From Panaeolus papilionaceus (taxonomy: Eukaryota; Basidiomycota; Agaricomycetes; Agaricales), in contig JADNRZ010000022.1 of NCBI GenBank assembly GCA_015501605.1, forward strand, positions 682,001-746,000: a stretch of 64,000 bases of DNA, written 5' to 3'. Position 1 is the first letter of the stretch; every line of letters starts with the position of its first letter. Of the stretch, positions 35,222-45,048 are shown in pieces. The translations under genes and the position numbers were made by a program. The notes under the pieces are model-generated. The model did not search any database, was not told the origin of the DNA, and worked only from the letters and a program-made list of their open reading frames with translations.

Positions 35222-36914
35222 TGTAGTTTGTGAGGGGAGTGCCAATGAGAAAAGTTTAGAAGGGTCGAGAGAGTTTTTGTGAGTGGTTAGTTAGCCCCGG
35301 ATCCTATGTCAAATCTCATACATCCATCACTTTGTCACACCCACGTGTCTCATTAAATTACCTTTATTTCCCTTTTTCTTTTCTTTTCTTTTATTTCTTT
35401 CTTATCATCTTCTCATGTTCATTAGAATACTCCAATCTTAATACCATGACTCCACCACACCTTGCTATCGATTTCCCATCTCCGATTTCCAACATATCTG
35501 TTAAAAATAAACCAAAAACACGGATCATCTCGCGGCGCTCCCATCTCACGAACAATTCAATCCCATATGCTACGCCCTCCTCATAAATTTCAGCCTCAAC
35601 TCTACGGTACGGAAGAATACACTATCTGGCGACTCTTCGGCCCACACCAATGTCATCCTCCCGTTCTTCCTTTCCTCAACGATCGTGCACTGCGTCATGA
35701 CTTGGCAGAGTGCACTACAAACGCAGTACATTCAGTCAATCGATGGGATGAATTACACAAACGCGTCTTATCACTCACTGCTGACGCTGTTTGAACGGAA
35801 CCAACTTAGTTCCAATGAAGTCATATCTATATGTATCTCTATGACTTTATAGTCCTGTCAACCTGATTGTGTCTCGTCCTGCTATCACTCGCATTTACCC
35901 GTGTTTACAACAATACATTGCTTCCTCACCTCGAAACCCGTTACTTTACTTATCAAATTCACTCCGCGTTCTGTTATCGTCTCGCTGGCACTGACACCGA
36001 CAAATTCAAACTCAAATGACCAATCGAGCCGACAAACCTTCACGACAGTCATTGGTCGATGCCCAGCCTCGCCCGGAACACTCTTAGCCTTCTCACCACC
36101 TTCGCACTCTCCCATCCTGCATTCGTACCGTGACTTTACTTCCACGCGAAAACCCCGGACTCTGCGCTCTGGCTCTCCCCTATCTTTCCATAGCCTATGT
36201 AAATGCCACCTGTCACTCCGCCATTGGCAATTTCCCATTTCCCAATGCAACATCAAATTCACCCTGCTCTATTTTTTGTATGACATCTGGCATTATGCAT
36301 TAACGACTTTCTCATTGACCTGACACTGGCGTTCATGATTTAACCAATCCGACGAATCTCACATCATATTGTCTTGATTCAGATGTTGCATCCAAGTTCC
36401 GGTTCCGGTTCCGTTTCTTTATCCAATTAGAAGACTGCGCATATGTACAGGGACTTGCGGACATCCAGACTCGACTTACCGACAACTTACTTACAGGATG
36501 ACCAACCAACCCTGCTCTCAACCCGTCACACCCTATCTTCCTGAGTGACACTGGACTTGCTCTGACGCTCAGCGGAAATGGCAGTTTTCGGGTGCCTTGT
36601 CTTTGTCTTTCAGCGCTGATGCGTACTCTCCGGTTTACGATACGCACGACCCTGTTGATGTTCAGCTCATCAAGACTGACGGTGGCTGCAAGCTGCTATC
36701 GTCGCTGGGATTAAATGTCGCTGATATTCAAACGACGAATAAACGCAGTTGTCGAATTATGGCAAAGTCTCACTTATCTAACGCAGACACTACATTTTCT
36801 CTTCGTACTAAACATGAATTTTGGGACCCCCCATTTTCATCGAGGACGAAGCCCGCCGAGTGCGGCGGCTGATTCGTAGTCGTCGCCCATGGCAGGTGGG
36901 GTGTATGTACCATC
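35222..36914. other. Upstream region of the kinase gene
   Basis: A pyrimidine tract at 35349-35412 on plus is followed by an ATG at 35448, with a 46-codon frame. An adjacent frame is open to 35794 (YGTEEYTIWRLFGPHQC) but lacks its own ATG. A small plus-strand gene with an unseen intron is possible. The rest, to 36914, shows nothing recognisable. Confidence 0.35.
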
Positions 36915-37074
36915 TGTGCTCCTAGGGTCCCACCACTGTCCACTGCTAAGCAAGTACATCAAGGACCCCAAGAGCACAAATGGTACGCGTTGGAATTTTG
37001 GTGCTTGGGGAGGTCCCTTTTGTGCTCCTGGGGTCCTTGACTAATAAAGGAAGGACCCCAAGAGCACAAATGGA
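36915..37074. repeat. Alternating inverted copies of a 23-base motif
   Basis: The motif with core GGACCCCAAGAGCACAAATG occurs on plus at 36961-36983 and again, 90 bases on, at 37051-37073, identical over 23 bases. Its complement occurs at 37018-37040 with one or two changes and more weakly at 36915-36930. Copies alternate in orientation, so each adjacent pair can fold into a hairpin. It lies right beside the inner edge of the right duplication arm. It could be a small MITE or a regulatory hairpin array. Confidence 0.7.
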
Positions 37075-37190
37075 ACACAATCGTCGAATCATCCCCTTCG
37101 ATGCCATTCCTCCCCTAGCACTAAGTACATAAGAATTGATAATCCAGACCTCCAACTTCCCAAGCCATACCACCATTCAAAGCTCAAATT

Positions 37191-38772
37191 TCACGCACTG
37201 CCCTGCGCTTCGGCTTGCGTGCCAAACGCATTCAACGCCTCTTGCAACGCCTGCACTTCCACTTCCCGGGACTGCCAACAAACCCAACATAAGGCAAAGA
37301 GATGTAAATGAATGAAACTCCGCACTCGCGAATTAAAGAAAAACAAGACGTACCCGAATCATACGAAACACCTGCCCTGTGAGCACATTCCTGCGGCGCG
37401 ATAGATCTCCGAGGTACCTTAAAGCCTGCACGATTTGGGTTTCTTCTGGAGCGTTTGGGGATGCGGTGGCAGCAGCAGTAGAGGTGGTGGGGGTAGATGT
37501 AGCGTTGGGGGTAGGAACTCGAGGATGATGTTGATTTTGACTTTGACTTTGATTTGTCGTGGTGGCTGATGCCTCTTGCCCGGATGGATGGGCAACGGGG
37601 ACAGGCGGTTGCACCACAGTGGCTGGTTGAATGGATGCTGCTGCTGGCTGGATGCCAGCAGCCGTTGGCCAAAAGATCGCAGCTGCTTGCTTCGATACCG
37701 ATGCCCCTGGTTGAACATCGGCGGCCGGCTGTGCAGCAATCTGGGGTTGAGTGGGACTGGGAGCAGGTGCTGAAGTGGTCACCTCTACGACCCGAGCCTC
37801 GGCGAAAGCTTGAGCAACAGGAGTGGAAACACTGCCAGCAGGGACAGAACTAGGGGTAGAGCGCTCTTCCGAAGCCGATACTGTAAGAATTGATGAGAAC
37901 ATTAATTTTTGAAATGTGAGTAGACGACAAACAAACCTCTAGCTCTCTTGCTCTTCGACCCATCATCAAGGCCCGCTGTTTCCCTGTCGCGTTTCTTCTC
38001 CGAGTCGTCCGAGTCCGAGTCCATGTACCAGGTGAAGACACTCCGGCCCCCGTTCTGTACGAGCTCTAACGTGGATAGGGCATTATCGTTGACCACGCGA
38101 AACACAAAGTCAAAAACGATAAAAGGGTCGCGTTTTATGCCCGATTGCCTCAAGATCTCGTCGGTTGCTGCTAGACCCTCGGCGCTTGCTGTGATATCGC
38201 CTTCGACGGTTCGAATCTCCAAACGAGCTCTGGCGACTATCAAAAATTTTCAGCATGAGGATTATACTGTCGTCGATATTGGGATGTAGTTGGAGAACTA
38301 ATTTACCTTCACCCGTCGAATCCTTTTTAACAAGCATCGACCATCCCTGGCTCGAAGACCCATACACATACGACTTAGGTTTCTTGACCATGAGACGGTA
38401 TACTACTGGAGCGGTAATCGACGTCGACGGCCCCGCTTCACACTTGTCTCCTCAACCTTGCCAGTGTCATCGGTCTTCACAACACAATAGGCCGTGATCG
38501 GAGGGTCATTAGTATCCCGCCATCGAATACGAAAAATCTTCTGCTATTGTTCAGGTTGGGCTTCAGGTCACAAAAAAGGTTCAGATCTAAAAAGCGTTTT
38601 CGAACCTGCTGCTGGTCTCCACCTGGACCTTTTATCGAGGACGCTGACACGCCGATATGCAATGTAACATGCGTCGCGTCATGCTCCTCGATTTCAGTAT
38701 ATGATACTGTTTATTGCACGAGTTTTCAGTCCATACGGTGATACCGTTGTGGGTTTTGTTGTACTGGTGCAT
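37191..38772 (-). pseudogene. Unrecognised family, copy c5 (partner of c4), frameshifted
   Basis: Starts MHQYNKTHNGITVWTENS and should continue like c4, but after YHILK one base is missing from a run of A (near 38690), and the rest of the exon (EEHDATHVTLHIGVSASSI) is in another frame. A second shift lies in exon 2, between WRDTNDPPITAYCVVKTDD and ITAPVVYRLMVKKPKSYVYG (near 38420). From there on the frame is good: IVARARLEIRTVEGDITASA, RQSGIKRDPFIVFDFVFRVV, an acidic/basic run (MDSDSDDSEKKRDRE, KSKRARG), then a Pro/Ala/Gln-rich exon longer than in c4 and the helix ALRYLGDLSRRRNVLTGQVF. The last exon, SREVEVQALQEALNAFGTQA, stops at 37191. A TATA element remains at 38863-38870. It is either a young pseudogene or affected by sequence errors; a shortened product from an internal ATG is also possible. 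Confidence 0.62.
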
Positions 38773-39424
38773 AGTAAGTGAGTACGGGAGAGTGGTGGTC
38801 AGTCACGGTCGTGGATATAGAGGGTAAAAGAGCAACAAACTCGAATAGAGACGCGACCGGGTTTTTATATTGCATTTGAATGTATATTCTCGAAGGGATT
38901 CACCCACTTCTTTTTTCGTTGACTTCGGGCGACAAGAAGTTGTGATGCATTACAACAGTATTGCAATACACAGCTGGAAAGTTTTGCATCACTCGCACTG
39001 CCACGGAAGCACCGGCGCTCAGACAGAGTTCAGGCGCACGGAGCACGGTAAAAGTCGGTATGAGCAGCAGAAGCAAATTAAACAGAGGTAAATCGCCTAC
39101 AAGCAAAGCGCCATTTGAGCATCGATGCCCACTGGCGCCAGCGCCATGGCACATCGCAAGGCTTCACCACATTGGCGCGACACACCCTTCATGACGGTCA
39201 AGGCACCGAAACATCTGGTGAGCAAAATCACACGCGCGTTATCAAATGGTAGCCACCTCGAGGCTCTGCTCAAGGAGCCTGACCTCAAATTGCATCGCAA
39301 CTGCAAAATAATATACAAGTGGTTCTTAAATTTACAAATAGGATTCTACAATAGACCGAGTAGCTTCAAAGACCAAAAACAACAACAGCATCAGCCACCC
39401 ACTCTCACAAGTTCAATGCCGAAA
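38773..39424. other. Spacer c5-c6
   Basis: Promoter of c5 and 3' end of c6. Parts resemble the c3-c4 spacer on the complement, notably the GC-rich GCCATGGCGCTGGCG segment. No other gene was seen. Confidence 0.45.
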
Positions 39425-40836
39425 TCATGAATCCTCTAAGCCCAAAAGAATATTTTCGAGTTTCTGGTTCTGCTTTTCCTTAACCTTAATGACACATATA
39501 AGCTATCTTTGAACGAGAAAAAGGAGAAGGATACATCAACGGACCTCGATGAGCTTGAGTACCCGATTCGTCAACAGGTGCTGCTGGTTCATCACGTTCT
39601 GAAGTTTCCTCGAGGCAGATACAACGACAGTGTCTGTCATTAATGTGTCAGTTTCATCCTCAAGCTTTGTGGCTTTCGACGAGCCATAAGTACCTTTATT
39701 TGTGCTCGTGGAAGCCTTCAGAATGCCTGTTGAAGTGAACATATTTCCAAATTAGAGCCTGCACCCTCGACGCCCATTTAAGCACAAACGAACCACTTTG
39801 TGATCTAGTCATTCGCTGACGTTTGTCCCTTCGAGCGATCATAGCAGACAAGTCTAAATCAAGAGTTATATCTTAAATACTTGCAAAATGATCCTGCAGA
39901 TAACTCACCCATCCTCTTCATTGATGGCTCTTGGTCAGCATACATGCTGCCTTCGTCAGAGTCGCTGCCTTTTTCATCGTCCTCTTCAGACTCGGTATCG
40001 ACAATGTTCACAACTTCGACCTTTCGTTTCTGTCCTATACGCTTTTGGGTAATACATGATGATGAAGACAGTCTTTGACTGGGTCTCGGTTCTGGGAGCA
40101 CCTCGAGGATGAACTCGAAAGTGATCAACGGTTCATCTTCGACTTCGACTGGAACACCTGAGGCTCTCATTTGCACAAGAGAGAGTGCAGGCTTCTTGGA
40201 GTCAAGTAAGCGCCTGGGGATGACCACTGCATTCTTGATGCGGCGTATTTCGAAATGTACTGTGGCGACCTCTATGGTTTGTGGTGGTGAAAAGAAGGGA
40301 GGGTGAGATTCACGATGGAGCATTATAAATCAAATTTCCTCACTATGATCTCCACCCGCCTGAGGCATTTTATATCCAGGCCCCATCATAGGCCAACCCC
40401 TTATTACGGCGTTTCGAAAAGATCCGTAGGTTTTCTTTGCGTCCCCTGCTATCATCCAGCAATAGAGGCTAGGCGGGCCATGAGCTGGTGACGGATTGTT
40501 GCGGGTGGCTTCAATGGCAGAGCTGTGCGCCTTCAAAGCACAGTAATAACTCCCTTGCAACTGAGGATTTCGTGACCAAGCAACTCGGAAGATCTTGATA
40601 ATTAAAGAGAACCGTTAGCTATCATAGTTTGAGCACAGTTTTCAAGCTGCAGACGGTAAAAGGCTGACCTGGAAGTATTTGTGGGTCTCGATAGTGGAGT
40701 TTCTTCGAAGGCCAACCCGAATGGTGACTCTGTTCGAAGAGTGGTCTGTGGTCCCCAATACACGATACATGGTTCCATGGGAGTTTTCCGTCCATGCTGT
40801 GATACCATTTCGTGTCACAGAGTAGTTGTCTGGCAT
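39425..40836 (-). CDS. Unrecognised family, copy c6 (partner of c3)
   Basis: Exons match c3 one for one. MPDNYSVTRNGITAWTENSH with RVTIRVGLRRNST; then IFRVAWSRNPQLQGSYYCAL, YCWMIAGDAKKTYG, GWPMMGPGYKMPQA; then EVATVHFEIRRIKNA, RASGVPVEVEDEPLITFEF, ILEVLP. KRIGQKRKVEVVNIVDTESE and the acidic/Ser run are identical to c3. A small basic exon (RRDKRQRMTRSQS), a Ser/Thr-rich exon ending ASRKLQNVMNQQHLLTNRVL, and VKEKQNQKLENILLGLEDS complete it. All frames are open, so it looks functional. Differences from c3 are mostly single residues, concentrated outside the coiled coil and the SIM-like core. That is what would be expected if those parts are under selection. The upstream DNA is shared with c3. 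Confidence 0.76.
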
Positions 40837-41264
40837 GGCAAAAAACAAAAAAAACAAAGCAGACTGATATTGACCTAGTGGTTTGAGTTGATAGTACAGA
40901 GGGTGCAGGAATGCCTTTGAACGAACAGCTCGCCTCATTTAAATGTCAAGACCTAACGCGTAACGCCTCGAGCTGATAACAACCAATGCTTCCATCCCTC
41001 CGAAAATCAAACATTGTCGATTAGACTTTCTGAAAAAATAAATGAATAGGGATTCTCCACATTTCGAGAAGTGACTCGACACTCGAACCTCCTCGTTCCA
41101 GCATGATTCAACATGACCCTCATTGAATTAGATTATTTCGGCGATAAAGCGCCCTTCAGGTCTCCTCGCGTTTCGAAGCACAGATACCGATACACATATA
41201 GGAGACGATGTCAGTGACGGTTCTAAGCCTCTGAACGGAATAACAGACTTCGTTCGGATGTCAC
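40837..41264. other. Duplicated upstream region of c6
   Basis: Matches the complement of about 23370-23790 closely. No open frame of note. It carries the c6 promoter. Confidence 0.5.
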
Positions 41265-41267
41265 GAC

Positions 41268-41874
41268 AATAAATAAAGCATCGTCTAATGACATTCGCTC
41301 ACTGGGAGCCAGATCAGCATCGGTATTTGCTTGAATGAAAAGGGAAAGCAAATCTTTCCCCCCTTAGCCTGCACCCTTTTCTGCTGCCGATTTGATTGAC
41401 ATATCGAACTGCTTCTGGCTTGGGGTATGACATGAAGTTGGTGAATACGTGCTGAACAACTTTGGTGTCAATGATAAATAACTGGGTTCTCTGTAAATAC
41501 ATTTCAGAATCAGCCTCCTAAGCAAGCGACGCCAGTCGATGGAAGCAAGGTCGAATCTCACGTACTCTTTAACCCATGCCTGTTGCATCTCCGCAGTTTC
41601 CTAAGAGAGTGCAGCATGCCCAATCAGCTTGTCGTGCATTCAGGTTGAAAGACAAATTGTTCGTTACCGCGGCCATAATTTCCTTCATATCTCCAAAGAT
41701 TAAGCTTTGAGACTTTGGACTTGGGAGCAGTCGTAAAGGCGAGGCCTGGTCCTCGTAAATGTGGCGAGTAAACTCATACAATCCGTAGCCAGTTACTAAA
41801 GCCGGCAGCATAGACATTTGAATCGTTCCAAGATCCTGCACGATGATTATACTGCTACGACCAGCTGTATACAT
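41268..41874 (-). pseudogene. Truncated cytochrome P450 (P450 remnant)
   Basis: Begins with a P450 anchor and hinge (ALVTGYGLYEFTRHIYEDQA, LRLLPSPKSQSLIFGDMKEI) very like P450-B. Exon 2 starts TAEMQQAWVKEYV and then loses homology. Exon 3 gives RTQLFIIDTKVVQHVF, then SYPKPEAVRY, and again breaks. The sequence then jumps to GKDLLSLFIQANTDADLAPS followed by ERMSLDD, which belongs to the segment just before the I helix, so about 150 residues in between are lost. Homology stops at the MSLDD point, where the right arm of the inverted duplication begins. The I helix, K helix and haem loop are all absent. It cannot make an active enzyme. Confidence 0.8.
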
Positions 41875-42470
41875 ATGTCAAACAGAGGAGAATGTGGCAG
41901 GGAGAATCTTTGGGGGATCCAGAGACTGCAGTTCTAGTGAGTAAGCCACTATATAAGTCTGCTGGCAACTAGTCTCCTGATGTCAGAGCATGAACATGAT
42001 CAAAGCGCAACCATACCAAATCCAGGAACAGGTTAGATAAGGGGCACGGCCAAATACACCTTCGAGCTCAACCTCGTAAAAAGTTCAATCACGAACCCTC
42101 GCGCATACTACCGGCGGGTACCTCGCCGAAACCGTTGTTATATCTCCACTCAGAAGGTTTGCCGCTCTGTCCCGTGCCACGACCCCCCACGTTGAACTAT
42201 TGGAAAAGTTGCAGTCCTTGTTCTGCGGAACGAGGGTCGAACGAGGGTACCCGAGCTGGCCTTTCTCTAATGACATTCCACACGATTAACTCACCCTGTG
42301 GGATAGCTGATTCTGACTGTTCCATGGCAATATTTATTCCAGAAGCTGTTGACATAGACTCTCAAGGTAATAGCGATGTATTGTGGCTTTTATCCTACCC
42401 AGACTGGGGTTGTAACTCAAATGCACCACGAAGAGCTACTGATTTCCCTTATGGTGCCGCGTGAGGCCGA
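41875..42470. other. Spacer between P450 remnant and P450-B
   Basis: No coding motif recognised. It holds the 3' region of P450-B and the former promoter of the remnant. Confidence 0.4.
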
Positions 42471-44709
42471 CTAGCAAGGCGTAACAATGAAAGGCATCTG
42501 GCTGACCCCCTGAGGGTTTGACCGGAGAATTGGTCGTTGTGCTCCTAAATCAACGCCCCTACTTCCTATGTCGGAGTGTGGAACAGCAAGTTGGAAGTTG
42601 AAGGAGCGCACAAGAGTAAAAATAATCGCCTTCATCCTGATGTTATACGTCAGCATCTTCGAACGTCAGGTTCTAAAGTTTCGATACGTACTCAACCAAG
42701 GCAAATCTATACCCAATGCAGGACCTTGGGCCTCCTAAAAAGCTGATTATGTTTCCCCACACACCCGGAATTTGCTTCGAAGCCTCTGGGAGGTTGTCCC
42801 AGCGCTCCGGCCTATGCGTTTGCATTTTTTAGCTCGAAGATTATTATATGCCAGGAAATTTGTACACACCTGAACTCTGCAGCGTCCTTTCCCCATATCT
42901 CCTCCGATTTATTCAGTGGTATGAGACCAATGAAAATCATCTGTCCCTTTTTCACTGGAACACTATCAGCTATGATCTCTCCCTTAGTATTCCGGATTGG
43001 GTTGGCGAGAGGTATCACATCATCGCTGGTGGCCTCGCGGATTGTCGAAATTACAGGTGAATACAGTCGAAGGACCTCGCGAACGACGCAATCAAGATAA
43101 TGCAAAGAATTGAGTTCATCCATTGATGGGTTATCTGTGGGAATCGTCAGGAGTTCGTCTCGAAGCTTAGTCTGGACGTCCGGGGAATGCGTGAGGGCGA
43201 AAAGCACCCAGGTCAGCGCGAGACTATATTTGAGAATAATGTTAGAGAAAAGCTACTCAAAGTAGAGCCTTGAGATTCTTCGTACCTTGACGTTTCGTGC
43301 CCGGCAGATAGGAAAGTTATTATCTCTAATGTTGTAACTGAGTGTTCATGTTTCCGTGGATGATGAAAACGGATAACATACGGTACATGACCTCTTCGTC
43401 GCTCAATCGTTCGTTGGGTGTCAGATGAACGTCTTTATTTGCTTGGATAAGAAGCGAAAGCAGGTCCTTGTTACCCTGTCCATTCTTCTGTTCTGCTAAA
43501 AGAGAAGCTTCACTTTCGCGAAGCACCTGAATTCCGATCTCTCTCATGGTATGGCGAGCGTTCCTCAACTCTCCGTCAATCGAGGCAGGCTGCATCAATG
43601 CCATTAGTATGGCGTCTGTAGGTAGATGCAGTATAAGCACATACCAGCCATCTGAGAGATGGAAACATTGTTCGAAGGATGGGTATCGCTCCCCCTTTCT
43701 TCCCACTATGCAAGGCGGTTGAGAAGGCCTTGATCAGTGCATTCTCCTCGGCCACGGCATCCAATGCATTGAAGTTATAATTGAAACCTGAAAAGATGAA
43801 TCTTTGAGTGAATATATTCATCCTCATACATCCAGGTGGAAAGATTTAACCTGCCAACCCTATAATATCGAGCGTGACCTTGCTCAGCCATGACATGGCT
43901 TCCATTTGCGCCTTCCCTCCTCCTTTTTCTATTTCTCCAAGTAGAACATCACGAGCCTTGGAAATATTTTCATATAACAAAACTAAAAATGTTTCTCGAC
44001 ACGACTGACCTGTAATGATTTTTGAGTGAATATAGGTGTCATTTCCCGAATGCGAGCTGCGGAAAATGCTGGATTCTAAGCACATCCGAGTCGGAAAACA
44101 GTCAGCTTCGACTTCATAGATGTCAAAATACAGGAAAAAGCTTACCATGATTCGTCTCTGTTCTCTGTGTCTATCACCTTCCACAAGTACTAACCCGTTT
44201 CCCATCAACATCGAAAGTCTGTATCTCACCATTTCTGGCTTGGGGTATGACAAGTAGTGCGTAAGAACATGCTGAACCGCCTTTGTGTCAATGGTGAATA
44301 ATTGGGTCCTCTGTGTGCAAGGGTGAGTATTCAAATTGTGCACTATGTCACCAACATGGTAATGAAAGTGATCTTGAATGGAAGCAAATGTGACGCACTC
44401 CCATGAATCCTTTGTATGTGAAGGTCGATCCATACTGCTTGGTCCATATCTGTTGCATCTCTCCGGCTTCCTATAGACGTACACATTAGTATGTACGTCG
44501 TATTGTTCAAGTACGAAGAGTAGCAAGCATACCCCGGACATAACCTCCTTCATGTTTCCAAAGATAAAGCTGGGAGAGTCGGGACCTGGAAGGAGTCGCA
44601 GGGGAGATGTCCGATCATTATAAACAAAACGGAGTAGTTTATACAGCCCATAGCCTGTTACAAAAGCTGGTAGAGCCAATACTACGCGTGAATCATAAAA
44701 CCCGTCCAT
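42471..44709 (-). CDS. Cytochrome P450 (P450-B)
   Basis: Full set of exons. Anchor [20 protein letters not shown], hinge [78 protein letters not shown]-helix SAGHETS continuing after an intron as [12 protein letters not shown]-helix EVLRLY, PERW, and haem loop [13 protein letters not shown]. Last exon [20 protein letters not shown] ends PFIVTPC. ER-anchored monooxygenase; substrate unknown. It is the closest relative of the remnant next to it and differs from the other four in the I-helix residues after HETS (LALTW instead of the usual TTTW/ATTW). A TATA-like element lies about 65 bases upstream (44772-44778, complement). Confidence 0.9.
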
Positions 44710-45048
44710 TATCAGGAGCTGGCGCTTTGACGCGGGTTGGATTGAAAAGAGAAAAACGACAGCAGGTCAAGTTATATAGCTGCTCTGAAGTGGGAATACT
44801 CTAAAGGAGTAGAAGCTTGAAGTCCCTTTTACTTGTTTCCCTGCAGGTCACTTGGCTCCAACATCATTCAACACGCCGCAACCACCCTGGATTGAGTGAT
44901 CTGGTCTTGCTCATTTAAATGTTGTCAAGCGAATTGACACCTACACCACGTTGAACCCCGAAGCATCGCGATGGCCGGGGCCTTTACTATTGATGGATAT
45001 GCGAAACGGTGGATTAAAGGAAGAGATCGTGAATTTACTTTAGTATTA
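44710..45048. other. Spacer P450-B / P450-C
   Basis: Short promoter and 3' region between tandem P450 genes. Nothing else seen. Confidence 0.4.

Larger units (their letters stand above)
37190..41265 (-). repeat. Right arm of the long inverted duplication (c5 + c6)
   Basis: Inverted counterpart of 23370-27125. The best-preserved part is c6 with about 400 bases of its upstream DNA (39425-41265). The c5 half is more diverged and carries frameshifts. The outer edge near 41265 falls inside P450-like coding sequence, and the inner edge abuts the alternating hairpin repeats. Confidence 0.72.
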
